DNA of 64,000 nucleotides, from assembly GCA_964390495.1 (NCBI GenBank), contig CAYMIN010000002.1, forward strand, positions 1 through 64,000, given 5' to 3'. Shown here piece by piece: positions 18,784 to 26,450 of the stretch (positions are counted from its first letter, which is position 1; every line of letters begins with the position of its first letter). This stretch comes from UBA11051 sp964390495. GTDB lineage: Bacteria; Armatimonadota; Zipacnadia; Zipacnadales; UBA11051. Position numbers and translations under genes: made by a program. The notes under the pieces are model-generated. The model was not told where the DNA came from and did no database searches. It saw nothing but the letters and a program-made list of their open reading frames with translations.

Positions 18784-19821
18784 GTGATTGATTTGGGCGT
18801 AAAGCTAGTGCAAATGACGTTTTGGGTCGCGGTCATGGTGGGCTGGCTCTGGGTGTCGGGCCTCGGTCTGGCGGCTGATGACGTGCAAGATACCTTCGGC
18901 TGTGAGGCCAATCCGACCGGCAATCCCATCGGCGGCGGGGAAGGCTATAGCGACATCAAGACCACCGGCGACTTCATTGTGAGCACCAAGGACGAGTTAA
19001 CGGAGGCGCTCAAGCAGGCTCAGGCCGGCCAGGTGGTCTTTGTGCCCGACGGCGTGGAGATCGAGTTGACGGGCACCACGGGCATGCAGCTAGCCGGTGG
19101 GGTGACTCTGGCCGGCACTCGCGGGCTCAACGGCTCGGCGGGGGCGCTGCTTTTCACTAAGCAGAAATCGGGCACCCAGTTCGTCACTACCGGTGACGAG
19201 GCCCGCGTCACCGGCCTGCGCATTGAGGGGCCCTCCGGCAGTACCGAGAAAACCGCGGAGAACGCTACCTTCCTCCACACCAGCCATTTCCGTACCGAAA
19301 TTGACAACTGTGAGATCTACAACTGGAACATTCAGGGGGTTCACACGGGGCTGGGCGCCTCGCAGGTGCAGGTGCACCACAACTACATCCACCACTGCCA
19401 ACGCAGTGGCTATGGCTACGGGGTGGTGGTCTATAGCTCTGACGTGTACATCATCGCCAACAAGTTCGACTATTCCCGACACCATATTGCGGCAGGTGGG
19501 CGTCCTGGCTGTAGTTACGAAGCGGCCTGGAACCTGATCATGCCCAACTGCACCAGCACCTGTCTGGACATGCACGGCGGCCGCGATCGGGGCGACAACA
19601 CCGATATCGCCGGTGACTGGATGAGTATTCACCACAACACCTTCCAGGGCACTCAGCGCGAAGTCGGAATTCGCGGCACGCCCTCACAAGGTGCTGAGAT
19701 CCACCACAACTGGTTCATGAATGAGCCGGAGAAAGCCGTGTACTCAGTTGGCAACACCCGCGCCTACAGCAACGTATGGGGACCGGCGAAGACACCTCAG
19801 CAGGAGCCGATCGAGTTCTAG
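18784..19821 (+). CDS. Secreted beta-helix, pectate-lyase-like protein (copy 4 of 4)
   Basis: 345 residues starting at GTG, with a hydrophobic signal (MTFWVAVMVGWLWVSGLGL) and the shared mature start DTFGCEANPTGN, IGGGEGYSDI. It has the NCTSTC-type insertion before LDMHGGRDRGDN, so it belongs with copy 2, and the same IHHNYIHHCQRSGYGYGV turn. An internal ATG at 18814 could also serve as start and would still leave a signal peptide. The second WD40 gene starts 77 bases after its stop. Function as for the other copies is inferred only from the fold; no pectate lyase calcium site could be assigned with confidence. Confidence 0.76.
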   Translation: MIDLGVKLVQMTFWVAVMVGWLWVSGLGLAADDVQDTFGCEANPTGNPIGGGEGYSDIKTTGDFIVSTKDELTEALKQAQAGQVVFVPDGVEIELTGTTGMQLAGGVTLAGTRGLNGSAGALLFTKQKSGTQFVTTGDEARVTGLRIEGPSGSTEKTAENATFLHTSHFRTEIDNCEIYNWNIQGVHTGLGASQVQVHHNYIHHCQRSGYGYGVVVYSSDVYIIANKFDYSRHHIAAGGRPGCSYEAAWNLIMPNCTSTCLDMHGGRDRGDNTDIAGDWMSIHHNTFQGTQREVGIRGTPSQGAEIHHNWFMNEPEKAVYSVGNTRAYSNVWGPAKTPQQEPIEF

Positions 19822-19898
19822 GGTGTTCGGCGCAGGGCCATCAGAAGCAATGCCAGGCTGAGCTTCGTCAGCAATATGCCACACGGGAGGAATAGCTT

Positions 19899-21773
19899 AT
19901 GAGAGTGGAACTGCTTATGTCACTGGCAAGTATCTTGGCGCTGGGCATGGTGGCGGCCGCCCAGGAACCTACCGACAGCCTGGGCGATTCGCTACCCCAA
20001 GGCGCAGTCCAGCGTCTTGGCACTCTGCGCATGAAGTACACCGCCGGGGTCAGCGACCTCCGCTACCTGCCCGATGGCAGGGGAGTTGTGGCTGTCGGCG
20101 GCAGAATTGATATCTGGGACCTGGCCGCAGGAGAGCTCGAGGTAACCTATCAGGTGTCCGCTGCAAGCGTCGGCTGCATGCAGGTCAGTAAAGACGGTAA
20201 CAGGCTGCTGTTCCGTGCGGGTGGCGATGTGCTGGAGTGGAGCCTGAGTGAACAGAAGGAGCTTCACAAGTTCCCGACCAATCAGGCAGGCTTCAAGTGG
20301 GCCTTCTATTCGCCTGACGAAACACGCGTCCTGACGACAGGGACAACGCCGCCGACGGTCAAGGAGTTCGAACTGGCGACCGGCAAAGAGCTTATAGCGA
20401 TTGATGGCAGCGATGACGTGGCCACCTTCTACAAGGCGGTATATGGCCCTGGGGGCAAGACCGCCTTTGTCGGCGCCGGCTATGATCAGGTCGTATGCCA
20501 CTATGACCTCACCACGGGCGAGAAGCTCAAGCAGTTCCTCGGCAACTATTGCGCCTATGATCTGTGTCTGTCGCCGGACGAGGAGCGCCTGCTGGTCGGC
20601 AGTCGCAGCTATGCCAGCGAGTGGAAGATTGACGGCTACGAGGAGCTTAAACGGTTCGGCGGTCATCACGGCGGCGCGGTCAACTCGGTCGCCTATTGCC
20701 ATGAGCCGGAGCAGATCCTGACCGGCTCGCGCGACGGCTCGATCCGCCGCTGGAACCGCGAGGAAGCCAAGGTGCTGCTGCGCTGGTTCCCGCACGAGTC
20801 GTATGTCACAATTCAGCGGGTATCTCCCGACGGTCAGCGCGTCTTATCCTATGGAGCCGGTCTGGTGGCCGAAAGCGATCTGGCTACCGGCGAGCCGCGC
20901 ATCAAGTGGGAGCGTCATGCCGGGGCCGTCAATGGCGTGGCCTTCCTGGCGGACGGTCAGCATGTCGTGAGCGGCTCAGCCGACGGCACGCTGCGGCTGT
21001 GGGACGTTACCACCGGTGCGACGGTGCGCGTCATCAAGGGGGCCAACCTCGGTGCGTGGGCGGTAGCCGTTTCCCCCGATGGGGCTAAGGCCGCCGCCGG
21101 CTGCAAAGACGGGATGCTGCGGGAGTTCGACCTCGCTGACGGCAGCCTCATTCGCGAGCTGACCGGCCATCTCGGTTATGTGCGGTCAGTCGCATATAGC
21201 CACGATGGCAGCCGTCTGATTAGCAGCGCCGACGATGGCTCCGTGCGCGTCTGGACCACTGAGAGCGAGGAACCCGTAGCCGTACTGCAGGGCCATCGTG
21301 GCGGGGTCTTGGCGGTAGCGGTATCGTCGGACGACAAGCTGGTGCTGAGCGGGGGGCGTGACGGCACCGTGCGCGTCTGGGACCTGGCTAGGCAGGAGGA
21401 GCTGCAGAAGCTGGAGGGCCATCGCGGCTGGGTTGACAGTGTTACGTTCGCTGCCGGTGGGCGCTACGCGCTCTCCGGTGGCCGCGATGGACGACTGATT
21501 CGCTGGAATCTGGAATCGGGGAAGCTCGCCGACGAGATGCCTCAGGGAGCATGGCTTAAGACGCTTGCGACTTCGCCCGATGGGGCACAGGCGTATGCAG
21601 CAGGCGATGATCGCACCGTGGTGCGCTGGGACCTGGCAAACTGCGAGCAAGTGGGCACCTTCAAAGGCCACCAGGGAGCGGTGTATGGGGTGGCTGTTTC
21701 GCCGGACGGCAAGCTGCTGGTGTCGGCTTCGGCCGATACCACGCTACTGGTCTGGAACCTGCAGCAGCAATAA
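19899..21773 (+). CDS. Secreted WD40 beta-propeller protein (copy 2)
   Basis: 624 residues, paralog of the protein at 14720-16600 and almost the same length. Signal peptide about 1-22, then DSLGDSLPQGAVQRLG. WD units run to the C-terminus (VLTGSRDGSIRRWN-like, VVSGSADGTLRLWD, LISSADDGSVRVW, LSGGRDGTVRVWDL, LLVSASADTTLLVWNL). The last five units are the most conserved between the two copies, while the N-terminal propeller has diverged, which could mean different partners. It closes the operon: a strong hairpin terminator begins 30 bases after its stop. Confidence 0.85.
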   Translation: MRVELLMSLASILALGMVAAAQEPTDSLGDSLPQGAVQRLGTLRMKYTAGVSDLRYLPDGRGVVAVGGRIDIWDLAAGELEVTYQVSAASVGCMQVSKDGNRLLFRAGGDVLEWSLSEQKELHKFPTNQAGFKWAFYSPDETRVLTTGTTPPTVKEFELATGKELIAIDGSDDVATFYKAVYGPGGKTAFVGAGYDQVVCHYDLTTGEKLKQFLGNYCAYDLCLSPDEERLLVGSRSYASEWKIDGYEELKRFGGHHGGAVNSVAYCHEPEQILTGSRDGSIRRWNREEAKVLLRWFPHESYVTIQRVSPDGQRVLSYGAGLVAESDLATGEPRIKWERHAGAVNGVAFLADGQHVVSGSADGTLRLWDVTTGATVRVIKGANLGAWAVAVSPDGAKAAAGCKDGMLREFDLADGSLIRELTGHLGYVRSVAYSHDGSRLISSADDGSVRVWTTESEEPVAVLQGHRGGVLAVAVSSDDKLVLSGGRDGTVRVWDLARQEELQKLEGHRGWVDSVTFAAGGRYALSGGRDGRLIRWNLESGKLADEMPQGAWLKTLATSPDGAQAYAAGDDRTVVRWDLANCEQVGTFKGHQGAVYGVAVSPDGKLLVSASADTTLLVWNLQQQ

Positions 21774-21802
21774 GTCGCGCAAGCCGATGGTGTATCGTGA
21801 TG

Positions 21803-21837
21803 AGAGGGCCGCGTCCGGTGTGGATGCGGCCCTCTTT
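21803..21837 (+). terminator. Intrinsic terminator after the beta-helix/WD40 operon
   Basis: A 14-bp stem pairs 21803-21816 (AGAGGGCCGCGTCC) with 21822-21835, with one G-T wobble and a five-base loop, followed by TTT. The stem is unusually strong; the T-run is short. It lies just after the second WD40 gene. Confidence 0.75.
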
Positions 21838-22056
21838 CGGTCCGGCTAGCCGCCTATGTCCGTGCAGCCAGAGCAGAGAGGTGTGTTCTCAAGTCTTGGG
21901 AAAAGGCCGAGCATCCAGAGGCGCAGTGCATTGGTCACAGCGCACGCAGATGCGCTTGCGGTCCTGCGGGTCCATGCCCCACAGCGTGGCTTCTCGTTCA
22001 CAGGCGTGACCATCACAGCGTGCCGCCAGAGCTGGCAGCAGGATGCACATGCCAAG

Positions 22057-22158
22057 CTCGGCAGGCACAATGGCACATCCCGTCACCTCTCCCGCAATGG
22101 GAAGTTGGCGGTGTCGGCCTCGGCCGAGGCCACGTCGCTGGTATGGAGCCTGGACTAG
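22057..22158 (+). pseudogene. Remnant of a third WD40 gene (last blade only)
   Basis: The 33 codons ending at 22158 read NGKLAVSASAEATSLVWSLD and then stop. This matches the C-terminal blade of the two neighbouring WD40 proteins (DGKLLVSASADTTLLVWNL), and the DNA is similar too (for example GTGTCGGC.TCGGCCGA in both). Upstream in the same frame nothing resembles a propeller, so only the 3' end of a former gene copy survives. It shows that the PL-WD tandem array was once longer. The remaining sequence between 21838 and 22250 has no other gene I can support. Confidence 0.7.
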
Positions 22159-22206
22159 GCATCCGCGCGCAGCGGCGGTGTGAATACGAAGAGGGCCCCA
22201 GCCTGT

Positions 22207-22227
22207 GAAGGCGCAACCCGCGCCTTC
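22207..22227. terminator. Hairpin beyond the minus-strand TIM-barrel gene
   Basis: GAAGGCGC at 22207-22214 and GCGCCTTC at 22220-22227 form a perfect 8-bp stem with a five-base loop. It lies 24 bases past the stop of the minus-strand gene at 22251. No T-run follows on either strand, so its role as terminator is tentative. Confidence 0.4.
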
Positions 22228-22250
22228 CGGCGACGAGATTCCCGCAGCGG

Positions 22251-24188
22251 CTATCCGGCTATGTCTATGCGGTAGGTGTGACAGCATTTGGTTTTCAGAA
22301 TGTCGAAGATCTCGAGAGTCTTGCCCTCCGTGACATCGGTCACGCGAGCGCCGGCAGGCAGCGGATAGTCGAACTCGCCATAGGAGAAGATGGCTCGTGC
22401 AGGCTCCGCTGGGTTCGTCCATTCGACACCGACATCCTTCCATGGATCATCAGGGGGGGCAAGCAGGTGCCGATGCACCATCAGGTCCTGCACCGCTGCC
22501 CAGTCGAGATTGGCGCAGCGCACTTGCTCCCGCAGCTTCGGGAACTGGTCCAGTGACTTGTACTCGTATGTCCAGTTGACGTATCGGATAGGCAGCATCG
22601 GGAAGGCCTTGTTGGCGATCCAGCGGTAGTAGTAGTTGATATCCTCAGTGCGACATGCGCCAACGTAGGTGGCGCTCTTGTAATAGTGTGGTGAGCCTAC
22701 TGTGAAGTAGCCAGCCGTGCCGGCGTCCTGACCGGCCGGGCCGGCGACCTCAAGCTGGATGCTGCGGATGCCGGCCTTCTGAGTGTCCGCCACCTGTTGG
22801 AAGAGCTTGCGGATCTGGAAGTAGCGGGTGCCATCGTCACGAACCTGTACGGGGGTGGCTGCCGCGTTGAAGGAGTCAAACCAGATGCCGTCAATGCCGG
22901 TCGCCTCGTAGAGGGTCTGGTACTTTTCGAGGGCGTAGTCGTAGTAGCCGCTGTGCAGATCGGTTGAACCGGCCAGTGGCGGGCGCTGGCCCTCCGGTAA
23001 GTGCAACATCCAGTCCGGGTTCGCCTTGAGCACCTCCGACTCTATGCGCAACTGCCCGCCGGGGGCCCAGGTGTAGATCTTGAGCCCCTGGCGGTGGGCT
23101 GCGTCAACGAGCTTACGCAGGCCTGCCATGCCTCCCAGAAGCTCGGCGGGATCGAGCGAGTACACCCCGGCGTTGGCGCTCTTGCGGTTCTGAAGCTTGC
23201 TGGTGACCGATTCCAAGGTGGCCATCCATATCCCCTTGAAGCCGAGTTCCGCTATCTCGGGCAGCTCCGCGATACGCAGCTCGAAGGTCTCGTCCTGGGT
23301 CTGCGGCATTTTGCAGATCGGGATATACTCGGGGTCGGTGATGCCGAACTCGGCACGCGCCTCGCGCTCGAGATGGTCAAACACTTTCGTGTACTCATCC
23401 ACGCGCTCAAGACCGGTAGCGCCCTGGTGATCGCAGAACATGATCTTCCGGAAGGGCGTTGAGCCTTCGTGCTTGAGTTCCTGCTGGACGATGTCGAAGG
23501 TGCGGAGCAGTGAGCTGCCGGCGCGTTTCTCCTCCCACGAGATTACGGGGCACACACTCTCGTACACATCGTAGAGCATGCCTTCCTCCCCGCCCTGGAA
23601 GCGGAACCACGGTGTAGCGACAAAGGCCCAGCGGCGGTAGCCGCAGAATGCCTCCGCCGTGGTTGCCAGTTTCCCCGGCTGGACGTACTTGCCGTCAATG
23701 TCGCCGCCGATTTCCCAGGTGGCGAGATCGAGAATCTCGTCGAGCTTCCGGGTAGCAGAGTCGAACTCGTAGCGGTAGGCAAACCCGACGTAGTCACGGT
23801 CGCGGACGGTCTCGCTGCGCGGCTCGAACACCCACGTGAAGCTGTCCTCACCTGCTCCCGTCTTCGGAATGAGCTTGCAGCGCAAGGTAATTGTGTTTCC
23901 ATCCTGCGCAACGGACTCGAGGCGGCAGCCGGCATGTGCAGTGCCGTCGGCGAGCTTGAAGACCGGATGGGCTGCGAACTCCGGCGATCGCAGCCAGGCG
24001 TCGTTGACTTTGGCGTGGGTCAAGCCCGCAACCTCACCGTCCGGGGCCTTGACGGTCAGCTTGACGCCGTTATCGAGAGTGATGCGCACCGCGTTGTCAT
24101 ACTGCGTGAAGCTCCCCTCCGTCATTGCACCAGTCGCTGCAGTAAGCACAACTCCTGCTATCCATGCCAGTCGCATAATGGCTCTCAT
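22251..24188 (-). CDS. Secreted TIM-barrel glycoside hydrolase-like protein
   Basis: 645 residues, signal peptide about 1-22. A beta-sandwich N-terminal half (to about 260) precedes a TIM-barrel half with IAELPEIAELGFKGIW and GLKIYTWAPGGQLR, and with TGIDGIWFDSFNAAAT at about 420-435. The Asp in GIWFDSF is in the position of a retaining nucleophile in clan GH-D-type alpha-galactosidase-like enzymes. The exact family is not certain. Its ATG overlaps the stop of the upstream gene as ATGA (24185-24188), so the two are translationally coupled. Acts outside the cytoplasm, presumably on polysaccharide-derived glycans. Confidence 0.65.
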   Translation of the reverse strand: MRAIMRLAWIAGVVLTAATGAMTEGSFTQYDNAVRITLDNGVKLTVKAPDGEVAGLTHAKVNDAWLRSPEFAAHPVFKLADGTAHAGCRLESVAQDGNTITLRCKLIPKTGAGEDSFTWVFEPRSETVRDRDYVGFAYRYEFDSATRKLDEILDLATWEIGGDIDGKYVQPGKLATTAEAFCGYRRWAFVATPWFRFQGGEEGMLYDVYESVCPVISWEEKRAGSSLLRTFDIVQQELKHEGSTPFRKIMFCDHQGATGLERVDEYTKVFDHLEREARAEFGITDPEYIPICKMPQTQDETFELRIAELPEIAELGFKGIWMATLESVTSKLQNRKSANAGVYSLDPAELLGGMAGLRKLVDAAHRQGLKIYTWAPGGQLRIESEVLKANPDWMLHLPEGQRPPLAGSTDLHSGYYDYALEKYQTLYEATGIDGIWFDSFNAAATPVQVRDDGTRYFQIRKLFQQVADTQKAGIRSIQLEVAGPAGQDAGTAGYFTVGSPHYYKSATYVGACRTEDINYYYRWIANKAFPMLPIRYVNWTYEYKSLDQFPKLREQVRCANLDWAAVQDLMVHRHLLAPPDDPWKDVGVEWTNPAEPARAIFSYGEFDYPLPAGARVTDVTEGKTLEIFDILKTKCCHTYRIDIAG

Positions 24189-24916
24189 TTCGCTATCTCC
24201 TTCCGCCGCCTGGTGAAGAACGGATAGGGCCCTTCGTCGGTGACTACCATGTCATCACAGTACAGTTTCGCGGGTGCAGGCCACTCCCGTACCCAGAACT
24301 CGATGCGCCCCTTTTCCACAAATTCCGGCACCGCGATGACGCCTTCCCATAGCTCCCAGTCCCAGGTCCCGTCCTTGTGCATTACGTGCGCCGGGTCATG
24401 GAGCAGCGGGTGTGTCCAGCGAATCACGGGTTTCTCCTGCCCGGGATAGATATATGTAGCGATGAACTTGATGTGCAGGCGCATAATGTTCTCCGCCTTC
24501 ACCCAGCAGCGGACGCGATAGAGGTGATATTCCTCAACGGGAAAGTCGTCGGTCTTGAAGGCGATGGCCCAGTGGCCTGCGGAGAACTGGGTAGCTTCCT
24601 CCCAGGCGGAGTAGTCCCATTCGCCGTCGGGAGAGATCGCCGGGAAGACGGGAGCTGCAACCGAATAGGCAATCGAGTGCTCGCCGGCCTTGGCGATATT
24701 GGAGATGCCGAACTGCGCTGCGCCTCCTCCTACATACCAATCGGCCGGATAGTCCGATGGCTTCGGCACACCCCAATGATCCGGGATATTGTCGCCATCA
24801 GCATCCACCTCGAGGCCGGGATTGGAGACCAGATTGGGCTTCTGCCCCAGCGTCGGCGTCAGCGCGCCGAGGCACAGGACGACGGCGAGTACGGCACTGG
24901 CAGAGCCTCGTTTCAT
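24185..24916 (-). CDS. Secreted carbohydrate-binding-like protein
   Basis: About 243 residues. Signal peptide about 1-24 (ending TLGQ), then NLVSNPGLEVDADGDNIPDHWG, the typical opening of a jelly-roll carbohydrate-binding module; the segment DADGDNIPD could bind calcium. No catalytic domain is present, so it probably binds or presents glycan for the coupled downstream enzyme. The ATG at 24916 was chosen because it begins the signal peptide; the longer frame to 24979 adds 21 polar residues. It lies 44 bases after the stop of the next upstream gene and overlaps the following one by four bases, so all three form an operon. Confidence 0.65.
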   Translation of the reverse strand: MKRGSASAVLAVVLCLGALTPTLGQKPNLVSNPGLEVDADGDNIPDHWGVPKPSDYPADWYVGGGAAQFGISNIAKAGEHSIAYSVAAPVFPAISPDGEWDYSAWEEATQFSAGHWAIAFKTDDFPVEEYHLYRVRCWVKAENIMRLHIKFIATYIYPGQEKPVIRWTHPLLHDPAHVMHKDGTWDWELWEGVIAVPEFVEKGRIEFWVREWPAPAKLYCDDMVVTDEGPYPFFTRRRKEIAK

Positions 24917-24960
24917 CACGCTCACTTCCTTGTGCGGATTGTCTGACGGAAATGCGTTCC

Positions 24961-26178
24961 CTACTCCGCTGCTTGCCACGAATCGAGCCGGTAGCCGTCT
25001 CTCCGCAGCTTGAGGTTCAGCGCCAGGATCCCGTAGTAATGGATTCTGTCCTCGTGGTACTTGTCGGGACGCCGCGGCCCACCGGTCCAGTTGACGAGCT
25101 GCTGGTGCGCCGCTTCATCAAAGGCCCCAACACGTACCCACTGGGTGATCGTCGAGAAAGTCCAGCGGCCCTGGGGATCATCCGCGCCATTGACATAGTC
25201 GGCGAATTTCTCGTCCTCACCGCGCCATAGATTCTGGGTGAAGGTATTGGCCAGATGCCCCATATCCTCCTCAGTCACGACCAAACCCGCCCGGTGGGCT
25301 ATTGCGGCAAAGCGAATCACCCGGATTGAGTGAGCGGTGTCCTGCAGGCCGTACTGCTTGCCCTCTAACTCGAATGATGCGTCCATGCAGTCCTTGGGAA
25401 CCTTAACACCGCCATTACCGCACCAGGCGTAAGAGCCGTTGCTGTACAGAACCCAGCCGCCCTTGACCTTCTCGGCAAAGCCGGTAGCCAACTCCTTGAT
25501 GTGCTCGTCACCGGTGGCCAGATAGGCGTCAACCATGAAGGAGCCGGCGTGGGAGTGCATGCCGCTGATGGTGAAATGGCCCAAGCTCAGCCATTGCTCA
25601 AGCTTCATGGCCTGGTCGCCTTTTTCCCATTTCTCGACTATCTGCTTCTCGACGAATTGCACTATCTGGTCAATATCGGCCTTGTGTTGCTCGTAATGGG
25701 GCCCAAGCCTGCCCACTCGCGCGCAACGGCCGATCGTGCGCATGGCATTCCAGTAGCAGTGCGCCCCGTAGTTGTAACCGGGTTCATAGTCCCACTTGCA
25801 GTAGCTCTCGCGATCTTTCATCCAATGGAAGTAATCAACATATCCGTCGCCGTTGTTATCTTTGCCTGCGGCCATCATCAGCTTGGTGTACTCTATCAGC
25901 CTCTCCAGGTAGTGCTCTCTCCCGCTAGCCTCATAGATGGCGGCGATGCCGTCGGTAATCTCGCCGAAGCTATAGTAGCCCGCGGAGCCATCAGGACACC
26001 TGATACCCGTATATCCGGATGCGGCTATCTCCTTGTAGTACTCGTCTCGTTGCTGCAGGTTCTCGTAAACCTGCTGGTCGTACCACTCAATGCTATCTTC
26101 CATCCCCTCTTTCGCCCACACAGGCCAGGCGAATCCCAGCAGCCCAATCGCCAGTAGCCAGGCTCTAGTCCTCGTCAT
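24961..26178 (-). CDS. Secreted protein of alpha/alpha-barrel type, function unknown
   Basis: 405 residues with a clear signal peptide (WLLAIGLLGFAWPVWA). The mature part is helical and aromatic-rich with repeated hairpin-like segments (EITDGIAAIYEASGREHYLERLIEYTKL is the best, read in pieces), consistent with the alpha/alpha toroid seen in polysaccharide lyases and glycosidases. DNNGDGYVDYFHW at about 97-109 looks like a calcium loop. I do not recognise the family. ATG at 26178 follows GGAAG; the longer frame to 26340 would add 54 residues without signal character. First gene of the minus-strand operon. Confidence 0.6.
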   Translation of the reverse strand: MTRTRAWLLAIGLLGFAWPVWAKEGMEDSIEWYDQQVYENLQQRDEYYKEIAASGYTGIRCPDGSAGYYSFGEITDGIAAIYEASGREHYLERLIEYTKLMMAAGKDNNGDGYVDYFHWMKDRESYCKWDYEPGYNYGAHCYWNAMRTIGRCARVGRLGPHYEQHKADIDQIVQFVEKQIVEKWEKGDQAMKLEQWLSLGHFTISGMHSHAGSFMVDAYLATGDEHIKELATGFAEKVKGGWVLYSNGSYAWCGNGGVKVPKDCMDASFELEGKQYGLQDTAHSIRVIRFAAIAHRAGLVVTEEDMGHLANTFTQNLWRGEDEKFADYVNGADDPQGRWTFSTITQWVRVGAFDEAAHQQLVNWTGGPRRPDKYHEDRIHYYGILALNLKLRRDGYRLDSWQAAE

Positions 26179-26391
26179 TGCGCGCTTCCTTTCGCTGCAG
26201 ATTGTCCGGACGTCGGAGCGCGGTCGCCCGAAGCGATGTTGCAAAAGTGAGTATTCGCACCCACCGGCAAGATACCTGCCAGAGCGGGCTGAGCTAGTTC
26301 TCCGTCTCGTCGCCCAGTTTGGCAAAAGCGACTGTTTCATCTACAATAGTGCGGTCGTCCCACATCCTCGGGATTTCAGCCTAGGCATGTG

Positions 26392-26417
26392 GCGGGATTC
26401 GGTTTACCGGAATCCGC
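26392..26417. promoter_or_regulatory. Imperfect dyad upstream of sulfatase gene
   Basis: GCGG-ATTC-GGT and ACC-GAAT-CCGC face each other around TT with one extra G in each arm. The dyad ends about 20 bases before the ribosome site GTAGGAGGG of the sulfatase-fold gene, a good place for an operator. No regulator is assigned. Confidence 0.3.
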
Positions 26418-26450
26418 GAACACGCAATAACCTCGTAGGAGGGCTACCAA

